This document shows, piece by piece, positions 1-7,825 of a stretch of DNA of 28,725 nt. Position numbers and translations under genes: made by a program. Under the pieces are notes generated by a model, which worked only from the letters and a program-made list of their open reading frames with translations, had not been told where the DNA came from and ran no database searches. This DNA is from DATJNI01 sp035508275. Its GTDB lineage: Bacteria; Patescibacteriota; Saccharimonadia; Saccharimonadales; UBA4665. The first letter of the stretch is position 1, and every line of letters begins with the position of its first letter. The stretch spans positions 1 to 28,725 of the forward strand of contig DATJNI010000009.1 of NCBI GenBank assembly GCA_035508275.1, read 5' to 3'.

Positions 1-2
1 AT

Positions 3-440
3 GGGTGGGTCACCTTGAACGGGCAACAGGCCTTGAATCTGGCTAGGGCTAGAGGTGATGAGTCGGCTGGTGACATCTCGTATGGTTTCCCTGACGGTGA
101 CTTCGAGAGAACGCTGCACCAGCGGCAAATGCTGCTTGCTCTCAAACAGAAAGTTACTACAGGTTCAGTCATTGCCAACCCTATTAGGTTAGGTCAGCTA
201 TTTGACGCCTTAGGTTCGAACGTTAAAACCGACTTTAATACCAGTAACGTCGAAAGACTTTATGATCTATCTAAAAAGATTCCTGACTCTAAGATAAAGT
301 CACTAAGTCTTAATAATGCCAACGGTCAGAATCTACTTCAGTCTTATTACGCCGACGGCCAAGATGCTCTGGTCCCAGCTCTCGGGGTTAACAATTACTC
401 AGCAATTCAATCTTACGTCGACGCTCAACTTCAGCAATAA
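3..440 (+). CDS. LCP (LytR-CpsA-Psr) family protein, C-terminal part, cut by window edge
   Basis: The reading frame is open from the first bases, so the gene begins upstream of the window and only its last ~145 codons are visible. The segment starting NGQQALNLARARG, followed by a D/E-rich stretch and then ERTLHQRQMLLALKQKV, is the characteristic C-terminal half of the LCP catalytic domain: an ALxxxRxR block followed by an RQ-containing helix. LCP proteins are membrane-anchored enzymes that transfer undecaprenyl-linked glycopolymers to peptidoglycan or related acceptors on the outer face of the membrane. The last ~60 residues are a less conserved tail. The TTG at 15 is only the first possible start inside the window and is not the real start. 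A Crp/Fnr gene follows on the same strand after about 60 nt with its own putative -10 box. Family assignment is fairly secure; the exact glycopolymer is unknown. Confidence 0.75.
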   Translation, partial: GWVTLNGQQALNLARARGDESAGDISYGFPDGDFERTLHQRQMLLALKQKVTTGSVIANPIRLGQLFDALGSNVKTDFNTSNVERLYDLSKKIPDSKIKSLSLNNANGQNLLQSYYADGQDALVPALGVNNYSAIQSYVDAQLQQ

Positions 441-464
441 TCCATTTCTAGGGTGAAATTAGGA

Positions 465-470
465 TATAAT
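465..470 (+). promoter_or_regulatory. Putative -10 box for the Crp/Fnr gene
   Basis: A perfect TATAAT lies 29 nt before the preferred ATG at 500. No good -35 hexamer is visible 16-18 nt upstream, so the promoter could be activator-dependent or spurious. Confidence 0.4.
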
Positions 471-499
471 AAGGAAGTAAACCCTAACTGTTGGAGACT

Positions 500-1198
500 A
501 TGGTGACGAACCTGGTTGCAAGCAACTACTTAAATACCTTTTTGCAGCGGCACCCTATCAAGAAGTACAAGAAGGGCGAGATTATTATTTTCCAGGGCGA
601 AGTCCCTCGGCAAGCCTTTGCCCTAAAGAGCGGCATCATAAAGGCCTACAACCTAAGTGTTAATGGTGACGAGAAACCAGTAGCTTTCTATGAAAAAGGT
701 AGCATGTTCCCACTATTTTGGATATTTAATAAAGCTGGTAGCGCCATTTACTATTACGAAGCTTTTTCTGATGAGGCTGAGGTTTACCTTGTTGAAAAAG
801 ACAAGTTGCTAGGCTTCATTAAAAAAACTCCGGAGCTAATTTATTATGAACTTGAGAAGCTACTGGTAGCTCAACTAGGAAGTTCTATTCGACTTAATGC
901 TTTGCAGCACTCCAAGGCTAGCGACAAACTAATCTATACCCTACACTATCTGGCGCTTACTCACGGTAAACCGGCTGGCGAAGATATTGAAATAGATATG
1001 GATTTGACGCACCAAGACTTTGCTAACTTAACCGGGCTGACTAGAGAGACGGCAGCTACTGAGCTTAATAAGCTAAAGAAAAAAGGTATCATTACTTACG
1101 GCAAGGGAGTGCCCTACAAGCTTAATCTTGGTAAATTGAATCAACTACTTAACGACCAGTTTATCCAGGATATTAAGCCGGACTCTTTTGTTTCTTAG
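500..1198 (+). CDS. Crp/Fnr family transcriptional regulator
   Basis: This is a 232-residue protein with the two-domain Crp/Fnr layout. Residues ~17-120 form a cyclic-nucleotide-binding-like beta barrel (KGEIIIFQGEVPRQAFALKSG). A long dimerisation helix follows, and a C-terminal winged HTH lies near residues 170-198 (LTHQDFANLTGLTRETAATE). It has no Fnr-type N-terminal cysteine cluster, so an Fe-S oxygen sensor is unlikely; the ligand is unknown. The start is placed at ATG 500, or possibly GTG 503, because a GGAG motif at 493-496 precedes it; a TTG at 491 would overlap that motif. The 3' end overlaps the convergent response-regulator gene by 26 nt. The DNA targets cannot be read from the sequence. 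Confidence 0.85.
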   Translation: MVTNLVASNYLNTFLQRHPIKKYKKGEIIIFQGEVPRQAFALKSGIIKAYNLSVNGDEKPVAFYEKGSMFPLFWIFNKAGSAIYYYEAFSDEAEVYLVEKDKLLGFIKKTPELIYYELEKLLVAQLGSSIRLNALQHSKASDKLIYTLHYLALTHGKPAGEDIEIDMDLTHQDFANLTGLTRETAATELNKLKKKGIITYGKGVPYKLNLGKLNQLLNDQFIQDIKPDSFVS

Positions 1199-1583
1199 CA
1201 GCTGCAGCTGGCTGCTTTTTATTAGCAAGGGTGTCTCTAACTAACTTAGATAGGTTATGGGGTGCAGTCCAGGACTTAATTACGCATCGGTTGGCGCCCA
1301 ACTTGTAGGCGGCGCTAATTTCTGGAGAATTCTCCATGTTGGTGAAAATAAGGATCTTAGACTTTTTCTTCTTTGAGTCAGGCCATTTCTGCAGGAACTC
1401 CAGCCCGCCCATTATTGGCATAAGCAGATCAAGTAGTACTAGATCTGGCTGAAAGTTTTTGGTTTTAGTGAAGGCCTCTTTGCCGTCAAAGGCAGTAACT
1501 ACCTCATGACCATCGTGGGCCAGGATAATTTTATAGGCATTGTTTAGGTCCTTGTCGTCTTCTACCACCAAAATTTTTGCCAC
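1173..1583 (-). CDS. Single-domain response regulator (CheY-like receiver)
   Basis: The 136-residue protein is a lone receiver domain. It has the acidic pocket at E8-D9-D10, phosphoacceptor D52 in LVLLDLLMP, the switch residue T81 in ILIFTN and the conserved K103 in VIKSW. There is no output domain; the tail is Lys/Ala-rich (KKQPAAAAKKQK). It starts at GTG, supported by a strong GGAGGTAG Shine-Dalgarno ~7 nt upstream. It lies downstream of the histidine kinase on the same strand, about 90 nt away, so it is probably that kinase's partner. Without a DNA-binding domain it presumably signals by protein interaction, or competes for phosphate. The 3' end overlaps the Crp/Fnr gene on the opposite strand. 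Confidence 0.9.
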   Translation of the reverse strand: MAKILVVEDDKDLNNAYKIILAHDGHEVVTAFDGKEAFTKTKNFQPDLVLLDLLMPIMGGLEFLQKWPDSKKKKSKILIFTNMENSPEISAAYKLGANRCVIKSWTAPHNLSKLVRDTLANKKQPAAAAKKQKSPA

Positions 1584-1672
1584 AGGCTAAACTACCTCCA
1601 TTTAAGATTTAAAAGTATTTATACCACACTAATAGGTATTGGCATTGTCTAATTTTTCACTAAAGACATTAT

Positions 1673-2830
1673 TTATTCGAGTTTAATTTTTCTAGTTCGC
1701 CGATTTTTGATAGATAAAGAGCGCGGCAAAGTGATATAAAAAGTGGTGCCCTTGCCTTCTTCACTCTTAAAGTCTATCTCTCCATCAATGCTTTCTACTA
1801 AGCCTTTAACGAGGTAAAGACCAAGTCCGGTGCCACTGGTTTCCCGTCTTATTATATTTGGGCCTCTAAAGAACTTAGAGAACACCTGGTTTTGATTTTG
1901 GGTAGGAATGCCCCAGCCGTTATCTGATATCTCGATATGGATTTTGGTTCTGCCGGCCTTGGTGACAATTTTTACCCAACCCTTAACTGGCGTGTATTTA
2001 ATGGAGTTGGAAATAATATTGTTTATTATCTCTTTTAGGATGAGGATGTCTGTGCGTATCTTAGTTTCGCTACCCTTAGTGCTTTCGGCAACAAGTTGGA
2101 TCTTTTTACTCTCAGCCATTAGCTTAAGCTCCGGCATAATGTCTTTAACTATCTCCTCTACGGTTGTGGCCTTTGGGGTGACTGTAATGGTGCCGCTCTC
2201 GATCCTGGTTATATTTAGTAGCGTTGAAATAAGCTCATTCATGCGGTTAGAAGCGTTAATGATCGTATCTAGGGCTTTTTTCTGGTCACTATTAAGAGGG
2301 CCCATAAAGGAGTCTCTTAGCATGTGAGTATAGGTCTTAACGGCCGACAAGGGTGTTCTTAGTTGATGTGAGGCAAGCGAGATAAACTCGCTTTTCATGC
2401 GGTCTACCTCCAGCTCCATGGATATGTCCCTAAATACTTCGATTGCGCCGATTGGTTTGCCATCTACCATAATTGGCGATACTGACACTGATGCTGGGAT
2501 TAGGCTGCCTTTCTTAGATTGGACGTATAGCTTAGTCTCAACTACTCTTCCAGTTAAGTAAGCTTTGGTGATAGGTCGATCTATAACAGTCAAAGCGGCC
2601 CCCCCAAGGCTATAGGCAGTCACCGCCTTTAAGAAGGGTTTACCGATTAATTCTTTTTCACTAAAACCAAGGATTTTAGTAGCGGCTGGATTGACCCTGG
2701 TAATGCGGCCAAATTCGTCAGTCGTGATAGCCCCATCGCCCATCGAAAGAAAAATAGCGTCAGCCTCTGCCTGTTTAGTCAGTTCACTGCTAGAGTTAAA
2801 GTTTCGGGTTAGCGCTTTTTGCTTGGGCAT
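1673..2830 (-). CDS. Soluble PAS-domain sensor histidine kinase
   Basis: The 385-residue protein has a PAS fold at ~22-135 (GDGAITTDEFGRITRVNPAA), a HisKA dimerisation domain with the phospho-accepting H155 in SLASHQLRTPLS, and a HATPase_c domain. The latter shows the N box (NNIISNSIKYTP), the G1 box (DNGWGIP) and the G2 box (GTGLGLYLV). There is no transmembrane helix or extracellular loop, so the protein is predicted to be cytoplasmic and to sense an internal signal through PAS. The ATG at 2830 has a GGGAGAT ribosome site ~8 nt upstream. It follows the 90-aa gene by 24 nt and precedes the receiver gene, consistent with one transcript. The membrane protein encoded first in the run may supply the membrane-side input; this is inference from gene order. 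Confidence 0.92.
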   Translation of the reverse strand: MPKQKALTRNFNSSSELTKQAEADAIFLSMGDGAITTDEFGRITRVNPAATKILGFSEKELIGKPFLKAVTAYSLGGAALTVIDRPITKAYLTGRVVETKLYVQSKKGSLIPASVSVSPIMVDGKPIGAIEVFRDISMELEVDRMKSEFISLASHQLRTPLSAVKTYTHMLRDSFMGPLNSDQKKALDTIINASNRMNELISTLLNITRIESGTITVTPKATTVEEIVKDIMPELKLMAESKKIQLVAESTKGSETKIRTDILILKEIINNIISNSIKYTPVKGWVKIVTKAGRTKIHIEISDNGWGIPTQNQNQVFSKFFRGPNIIRRETSGTGLGLYLVKGLVESIDGEIDFKSEEGKGTTFYITLPRSLSIKNRRTRKIKLE

Positions 2831-2854
2831 GGAGCGTATCTCCCTATTAATATA

Positions 2855-3127
2855 TTATATCTTATTTCTCTTGGGTTTTGGTAGATAGAGCTTTCTAATT
2901 TCATTAGTGTATTCCTCGACTATGTCTTGATCGTCGCAGATAAGACCGACAATTACCTTAATCCAATCGCTTAAACTTCTTAAATCTTCCTTAGTTATGG
3001 TTTTAGGGTCCTTATGGAGGTGATTCTCAATTTGTCGATTGATGAAACGGTCGGCAGCTGGGCCAAGATATACGTGGGTGATGGCAACGAGTCGGTCGTA
3101 AGTGGTGGGGTTCTTGACGCCAGGCAT
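2855..3127 (-). CDS. Conserved-looking small hypothetical protein (90 aa)
   Basis: No family is recognised. The protein is soluble, mostly helical by composition, charged, and ends in a basic tail (YLPKPKRNKI). The start is an ATG preceded by an AGGAGGTG ribosome site that lies inside the end of the upstream membrane gene; the two coding regions are 2 nt apart, which implies translational coupling. It sits between the 8-TM protein and the histidine kinase, so it is probably part of the same signalling unit. Confidence 0.75.
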   Translation of the reverse strand: MPGVKNPTTYDRLVAITHVYLGPAADRFINRQIENHLHKDPKTITKEDLRSLSDWIKVIVGLICDDQDIVEEYTNEIRKLYLPKPKRNKI

Positions 3128-3129
3128 GA

Positions 3130-4068
3130 CTACACCTCCTCAATCCTTATTAGCTTATTTGCGCCCCTGGCCATTAGATAGAAGCCCAGTCCGCTAATTA
3201 ACTTAATGAGGGCTGACATTATTTCCCGGGAATTAAACTCTAAATGTCCGTAAGCTGGATCAATAGTTGAAAAGTACTGCATAGCTATAAAGCTAATAAT
3301 TACTACGGCCAGGCCGCTGGCTATGACGTATAGAGACCTTTTAAAGATAATTCCGGGAGTTTTTTTGGCATAGAACAGCATATCGTAGGCGCTCGCTAGG
3401 CCAATGTACCAGGCGTATAGGTAAGGCAGTAGTATGGTCAGAATGAATACGGCAGTCGGCAAGTAGTATACGTTGGATCCGGCATTGTTGGAGGTAAAGT
3501 GTCTGAGCGTTTCGTAGGAGTAGAGAATGCCAATAACTAGATAAAGAGCCACCAGGAGTTTTGCGCTAGTTAGTTTTAGATCCAGCTTTTTCTTAGAAGT
3601 AATTCCTCTGACTGAATAGTAGATCAAAACAAAACCGAAAAGTGGCAGGATAAGGTTAACGTAGTTGGTGGTTATGATACTGGCGTGGTAAACGTCGGTA
3701 GAATAACCTTCAAAGAAATTTAAAAAGCGATTAAGTATGGCTGCTATAGGCAGACTTAAGGCCAGCAAAAAGATACCTTTGGCTAGCAGGCTAACTAGAG
3801 GAAATACTGTAGTCTTGCCTCGCTCTAGGTAGTGCGCATATATTCGAATGCGCCCGGCGGCATAAAAAGCTATTAGCCACACCAAAATAGCTGGCAGACT
3901 AACTAAGAACAAGGCTTGCTTGTACTGTGATGAGCTAAGATTGTCCAGATGCGCTGAGTTAGAGTGGTCCGGTAGGAAGAAGATTAAAGCTACGTAGACT
4001 AGACTTAAGAGTACCCCGATTGTCAGGGCTTTGAAGGTTGGTCCGCGGGATATTCTGCCCATTAGCAT
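3130..4068 (-). CDS. Multi-pass membrane protein of unknown function, first gene of the kinase operon
   Basis: This 312-residue protein has about eight hydrophobic segments (~17-33, 52-70, 86-108, 134-152, 168-186, 203-225, 245-263, 285-300), with short loops that carry most positive charge on one side. No enzyme motif is recognised. Two ATGs, at 4068 and 4062, are possible; a GGAGAAG motif ~7 nt upstream favours 4068. It is followed after 2 nt by the 90-aa gene and then by the histidine kinase and receiver genes, all on the same strand. Because that kinase is soluble, this protein is a reasonable candidate for the membrane-facing sensor of the system, but nothing in its sequence proves it. 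It is divergent from the flippase-like gene across a 153-nt spacer. Confidence 0.8.
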   Translation of the reverse strand: MLMGRISRGPTFKALTIGVLLSLVYVALIFFLPDHSNSAHLDNLSSSQYKQALFLVSLPAILVWLIAFYAAGRIRIYAHYLERGKTTVFPLVSLLAKGIFLLALSLPIAAILNRFLNFFEGYSTDVYHASIITTNYVNLILPLFGFVLIYYSVRGITSKKKLDLKLTSAKLLVALYLVIGILYSYETLRHFTSNNAGSNVYYLPTAVFILTILLPYLYAWYIGLASAYDMLFYAKKTPGIIFKRSLYVIASGLAVVIISFIAMQYFSTIDPAYGHLEFNSREIMSALIKLISGLGFYLMARGANKLIRIEEV

Positions 4069-4121
4069 TAGTCTTCTCCGATTTGAAGATGCACGTTAAA
4101 AATTTTAATCACCTTATTTAA

Positions 4122-4135
4122 ACACCTAGAGGTGT
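4122..4135. promoter_or_regulatory. Perfect inverted repeat in a divergent promoter region
   Basis: ACACCT-AG-AGGTGT is a perfect 6-bp dyad with a 2-nt spacer, in the 153-nt gap between the divergent membrane-protein operon and the flippase-like gene. It could be an operator for a dimeric regulator; the Crp/Fnr protein in this window is one candidate. No copies were noticed at other promoters here. Confidence 0.3.
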
Positions 4136-4221
4136 GGCTCTAAGTAAGATTTTAAACACTTTTCATTAAAAAATTATTAAATAAGCTAAATTCTTATGAA
4201 TCTTCTGGGGTTTAAGGGATA

Positions 4222-5196
4222 ATGATGTTTATGCATGAGCAAAGTTTGTCCCGTAGAATCCGACCGCAAACTATTTTCATACTCGCACTGTTTATAGTAG
4301 GGCTCTACGTGGTACTGCCGCAGATATCTAGCTTTCACTCGAGCATAAAGTATCTAACTTCACCGAAGATTGGCTATCTCCTTGTTGCTTTAACTTTTAT
4401 CTACCTGACCTTCTTTGAAGCTGGGCTCAGTTATCTTTTGTTAGCTTTTCGCAAACTAAACTTAGCAAGAATGTTCTTTATTCAAAACGCCGTTATGTTT
4501 GTAAATAACTTGCTTCCGGCCGGTATTGGTGGGCTTGGCGCAAATTTCGCTTATCTTAGGGGTAAAAAGCACACTGCACCGCAAGCCGCTAGTATGGTTT
4601 ATGCCAATAACACGATTGGGCTTATAGGGCACATGCTAATTCTGTTTGTTGTTCTTAGTTTGTCTCCGAAGAAAGACTTTGTGCCTAGTACAGAGAGTAA
4701 GCTAGTGCACGGCATCTTAATTGTTCTAGGGGTTACTCTGTTAATTATTCTACTAGCCGCTGTCATTTTCGGACGAAAGAAGGTAAGAAAGTTTCTTGGC
4801 GATGCCCTGACTCAGCTGGCTAGCTACAGAGACAGAAAACTAAAACTGTTTTTTGTGCTACTCGTCCAAATGTCATTAACGCTAAGTAACGTTGCTTGTT
4901 TGTTCTTTGCTGAGCGCAGCGTAGGAGTGCATCTGAGCTTCAGCTCCACCTTAATTATATTTACCCTGGGGAGTAGCATTAAGAACGCTACGCCTACTCC
5001 AGGCGGTCTGGGCGGTTATGAGGCTGGCTTGCTGGCCGGTTTTGCAGCCTACAAGGTTGATGCATCTCAATCTTTGGCAGCGGTACTGATTTATAGGCTT
5101 GTCAGCTATTGGATACCGCTATTAACTGGACTAGTTTCATTTATCTATAACGAGCGTAAGGGTCAGTTTGAAGTGGCTACATCTGGATCCGGTTGA
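4222..5196 (+). CDS. LPG-synthase-TM / flippase-like membrane protein (UPF0104-type)
   Basis: The 324-residue protein has 7-8 hydrophobic segments and the two signature motifs of the lysylphosphatidylglycerol-synthetase transmembrane family (PF03706): NNLLPAGIGGLGANFAYLR near residue 95 and TPTPGGLGGYEAGLLAG near residue 255. Members lacking a C-terminal aminoacyl-transfer domain, as here, are thought to move lipids or lipid-linked intermediates across the membrane. The transferred molecule is unknown. There is a choice of ATGs at 4222, 4225 and 4231, with an AGGG motif upstream. The 3' end overlaps the convergent ABC permease by 20 nt. It uses TGA as the stop codon, which excludes UGA recoding. 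Confidence 0.85.
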   Translation: MMFMHEQSLSRRIRPQTIFILALFIVGLYVVLPQISSFHSSIKYLTSPKIGYLLVALTFIYLTFFEAGLSYLLLAFRKLNLARMFFIQNAVMFVNNLLPAGIGGLGANFAYLRGKKHTAPQAASMVYANNTIGLIGHMLILFVVLSLSPKKDFVPSTESKLVHGILIVLGVTLLIILLAAVIFGRKKVRKFLGDALTQLASYRDRKLKLFFVLLVQMSLTLSNVACLFFAERSVGVHLSFSSTLIIFTLGSSIKNATPTPGGLGGYEAGLLAGFAAYKVDASQSLAAVLIYRLVSYWIPLLTGLVSFIYNERKGQFEVATSGSG

Positions 5197-5935
5197 AACG
5201 GTAGACAGAGAATGTCAAACACAGGACAAAGGTTATAGCCATAACTACAAGGTCCCTAGTTATGCCGAAGTGAGTGACTCCACTTAGCAAATAGCGAAGA
5301 GCGTCTACCATGTAGCTAATTGGGTTGACAGTGCTAATAGCTTTTAGAGCCCAAGGTACGTCATTCAAGGGGTATAGGGCACCAGAGAGGAAGAACATGG
5401 GCATAATTATAAGGTTGTTAATACCCTGAAATCCTTGGAAGTCATTGAGAGATGAAGCTAGGCCGGCACCAAAGCTAGTAAGCGCCAGGCACATAAAAAC
5501 CAGAACCAAAAAAGCAACTGGTACAAGTGCCCACTCATAAGGACGGAAGCCAAAGAGGAAAGATACCACGAAAACTATAATGCCCTGGATTATGGAAATG
5601 GTTGCGCCTCCGAACGAGGAGCCCATTAAAATCTTTAGACGGCTGACTGGAGCCACCAGTAGCTCTGACAAAAAACCAAAGCGTTTATCCATTAATATCT
5701 GCATTCCCCACAGTAGTCCGGAAAGAAGCACGGTCTGGGTAATAATTCCTGGAACTAAGAACTCTAGGTAGTTTCCCTCTCCAGCCTTTCTATAGATGGC
5801 ACCAATACCATAGCCTAAAGCCAGCAGCAGTAGTATTGGCTGACCCAAGGTTCCAATAAGTCTGGAGCCACTACGAACATAGCGTTTCATCTGACGCTGC
5901 CATAAGACAAACAAAACCCTAAAGTCGAATTTCAT
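5177..5935 (-). CDS. ABC-2 type transporter permease
   Basis: The 252-residue membrane protein has six hydrophobic segments (~26-48, 57-81, 107-130, 134-160, 173-190, 228-247). It shows the ABC-2/NodJ-DrrB family landmarks: the N-terminal FDFRVLFVLWQRQMKRYVRS, the VPGIITQTVL segment, LLVAPVSR in the first cytoplasmic loop, and the late MPMFFLSGALYPLNDVP loop. It forms the channel of an exporter with the ATPase encoded just upstream; the ATG overlaps the ATPase stop codon by 4 nt, a translationally coupled pair. The substrate is unknown: related systems export drugs, polysaccharides or lipids. Confidence 0.92.
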   Translation of the reverse strand: MKFDFRVLFVLWQRQMKRYVRSGSRLIGTLGQPILLLLALGYGIGAIYRKAGEGNYLEFLVPGIITQTVLLSGLLWGMQILMDKRFGFLSELLVAPVSRLKILMGSSFGGATISIIQGIIVFVVSFLFGFRPYEWALVPVAFLVLVFMCLALTSFGAGLASSLNDFQGFQGINNLIIMPMFFLSGALYPLNDVPWALKAISTVNPISYMVDALRYLLSGVTHFGITRDLVVMAITFVLCLTFSVYRFNRIQM

Positions 5936-6735
5936 CGAAGGTTCCTATTGCGTCTAGCCATGCGCATGTTTAGGCCATTAAAGTCGGTTGATTCTTCTCG
6001 AATTTCTTTACCAGTCAAACTAAGATAGGCTTCTTCCAAAGATTTGGTTTTAGTTTCTCTCATAAGATCTTTACTGGTGCCTCTGTCGATAATCTTGCCA
6101 TGGTCAATAATGGCTATGAACTCTGCTACGTGCTCAGCCTCGTCTAGATAGTGGGTGGTAAAGAATATCGTCATGCCCTTTTCTCGGGATAGCTTCTGAA
6201 CATAAGACCACATTACGTTTCTGGTTTGGGTGTCTAGCCCAAGTGTTGGTTCGTCTAAAAATAGAACGGCTGGCTCATGAAGCAGACCTCTGGCAATTTC
6301 TAATCTTCGTCTCATACCGCCAGAGAAGGTCTTGACGTATGAGTTAATTCGATCGCTAAGCTCAACTAATTCAAGAAGCTCTTCTATCCTTTTACGTTGG
6401 ACCTTCTTTGGCACACCGTAGAGCATGGCGTGCAATTCCATATTTTCATAAGCCGTAAGTTCTTCGTCGAGCGATGGGTCTTGGAAGACAATGCCGAAAG
6501 ATTTTCTAGCACTGTCCCTTTCTTTGGTTACGTCATGGCCGTTAAGTGTCAGTAGCCCTGAGGTCGGACGCAGCATGGTAGTGAGCATCTTAATTGTAGT
6601 GCTTTTACCGGCCCCGTTTGGACCTAAGAAAGCAAAGATTTGGCCTTTCTTGACATCAAAGCTTATACCGTCCACAGCCGTAATGTCGCCAAATTTCTTT
6701 ACTAGATTTTCAGCTTTTATTATCGTTTCTGACAT
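5932..6735 (-). CDS. ABC transporter ATP-binding protein (DrrA/NodI type)
   Basis: The 267-residue protein is a complete nucleotide-binding domain. It has Walker A GPNGAGKST at 38-46, Q-loop Q85, signature SGGMRRRLE at 138-146, Walker B VLFLDEP near 157-163, the D-loop and switch H195 in TTHYLDEAE. The C-terminal extension is of the daunorubicin-resistance type. It drives the ABC-2 permease encoded 3' of it with a 4-nt overlap. The ATG at 6735 has no obvious Shine-Dalgarno; a TATAAT at 6748-6753 lies 12 nt upstream, so the mRNA leader is predicted to be only about 5 nt. Confidence 0.95.
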   Translation of the reverse strand: MSETIIKAENLVKKFGDITAVDGISFDVKKGQIFAFLGPNGAGKSTTIKMLTTMLRPTSGLLTLNGHDVTKERDSARKSFGIVFQDPSLDEELTAYENMELHAMLYGVPKKVQRKRIEELLELVELSDRINSYVKTFSGGMRRRLEIARGLLHEPAVLFLDEPTLGLDTQTRNVMWSYVQKLSREKGMTIFFTTHYLDEAEHVAEFIAIIDHGKIIDRGTSKDLMRETKTKSLEEAYLSLTGKEIREESTDFNGLNMRMARRNRNLR

Positions 6736-6747
6736 TTATTAATTACT

Positions 6748-6753
6748 ATTATA
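6748..6753 (-). promoter_or_regulatory. -10 box of the ABC exporter operon
   Basis: A consensus TATAAT on the minus strand is preceded directly by GTG and lies 12 nt before the ATG. No good -35 is seen. Confidence 0.5.
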
Positions 6754-6846
6754 CACTATCTCACTATACTTTGTATATGATCGTCTTGTTTAGACCTATT
6801 TGGGCGAGCTAGCTTAAAAGCTTTTTCGGTGCGAGCTATTGAAAAC

Positions 6847-7155
6847 CTATTGTTGCTGCTCTTGGTTTGCTCTACTCAGTTCGTCTAGCGTTAGTGCGCC
6901 TTCGTAAGCTGCAGCCATCTGTGAGTATTCCGAAGAGGTGTGGTTAGATATAAGTGAAATGACCAGTGCCCCTGTACCAAGTAAGTAGCTGCTTGTGCTT
7001 GCCGGATGATGCGTGTGCAAGTTATCAAGAATATGTAAAACTTCTTCATAAGAAATTCCGGCACTCAAGACTGAACCTAGCAACCAATTGAAAGAGGAGC
7101 GCTGTTCTCGTCTTATCCGACTTTCTATATCATTTCTGAATTCTTGTCTGTCCAT
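6847..7155 (-). CDS. Hypothetical protein, 102 aa
   Basis: No family is recognised. The N-terminal ~25 residues are charged and helical (EFRNDIESRIRREQRSSF). Two moderately hydrophobic stretches follow (SFNWLLGSVLSAGIS and SYLLGTGALVISLISNH), and the C-terminus is Gln-rich. It may be weakly membrane-associated, but this is uncertain. The extended -10 element TGaTATAGT ends 8 nt before the ATG, so a leaderless transcript is predicted. It is divergent from the cysteine-rich gene. Confidence 0.7.
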   Translation of the reverse strand: MDRQEFRNDIESRIRREQRSSFNWLLGSVLSAGISYEEVLHILDNLHTHHPASTSSYLLGTGALVISLISNHTSSEYSQMAAAYEGALTLDELSRANQEQQQ

Positions 7156-7163
7156 AAGTCAAT

Positions 7164-7193
7164 ACTATATCATAATAACCAAGTAAAGTCCAA
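7164..7193 (-). promoter_or_regulatory. Extended -10 promoter of the 102-aa gene
   Basis: TATAGT at 7164-7169 is preceded by TGa (extended -10); a partial -35, TTGGAC at 7188-7193, lies 18 nt away. The -10 ends 8 nt before the ATG. Confidence 0.55.
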
Positions 7194-7201
7194 TGTTTTT
7201 C

Positions 7202-7233
7202 TTGACACTTATGCTTGTATCGTGTGAAATAAT
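7202..7233 (+). promoter_or_regulatory. Promoter of the cysteine-rich gene
   Basis: A perfect TTGACA lies at 7202-7207, and TGaAATAAT (hexamer 7228-7233) is an extended -10. The 20-nt spacer is longer than usual. Transcription would begin near 7240, ten bases before the ATG at 7250. Confidence 0.45.
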
Positions 7234-7249
7234 ATATCAAAATATTCTA

Positions 7250-7825
7250 ATGACAGAAGTAGGTAGCGGTAGAAAAGATGATACAGTGGCCTTCGATCCT
7301 GAAACTGACTTTGTTTGGCGTAAGGACAGAGTTTTTACGTGGCGCTATTTGCCAGGCGATCTGCTTCAGAGACTGCTAGATTTAGGCAAAGACGTGGACG
7401 GATTTCAAGCGATTACTTCGGCAGCGCTAAAGTCTGCTAATGCTTTATTGCACGATGAAAGTAGAGATCCAAATAGAGAGAGACTTTGTCGGAAAAGCTG
7501 TACAGGCATGTGTCGTTTAATGATGACGCCGTGTATAGTCTTTCGAGAGGTGGCGGAATCGTATCAAACTGGGGAGGCATCAAGCGGCTCCGTAGCCATT
7601 GGCATATCTTGCTACAACGCCAAGGTCGACAATAGGTTCTCTGGCGTGAACGGGCCAGCTCCAGTTAATCTTCATAAACTATGTTTTGGCAATGTAGTGC
7701 GACCCTATGATGGCCGAGACTGGTTTGATGACGGCTGTTACCGGGAAATGGAAAACTCAACCCTTAGACTGGTTGAAGTTTTGAGCGCGGAGATAGAGGG
7801 CCTTGAGGGGCGTCAAACGCTGTAG
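7250..7825 (+). CDS. Cysteine-rich protein of unknown function (191 aa)
   Basis: An upstream in-frame start at 7193 would place the promoter-like TTGACA inside the gene, so the ATG at 7250 is preferred. Seven cysteines are spread over the protein: C80-x3-C84-x3-C88-x6-C95, then C121, C145 and C163. There is no signal peptide, so a cytoplasmic metal- or Fe-S-binding role is possible. The first three are not a radical-SAM CX3CX2C motif, and no named family is recognised. The N-terminus is rich in acidic and aromatic residues (DPETDFVWRKDRVFTWRYLP). The 3' end overlaps the convergent 6-phosphogluconate dehydrogenase gene by 13 nt. It is likely a real gene, because it fills the gap between two genes and has a plausible promoter, but its function is unknown. 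Confidence 0.65.
   Translation: MTEVGSGRKDDTVAFDPETDFVWRKDRVFTWRYLPGDLLQRLLDLGKDVDGFQAITSAALKSANALLHDESRDPNRERLCRKSCTGMCRLMMTPCIVFREVAESYQTGEASSGSVAIGISCYNAKVDNRFSGVNGPAPVNLHKLCFGNVVRPYDGRDWFDDGCYREMENSTLRLVEVLSAEIEGLEGRQTL

Noticed and set aside
1908..2327. 139-aa hydrophobic plus-strand frame
   Set aside because: It is the antisense shadow of the histidine kinase gene.
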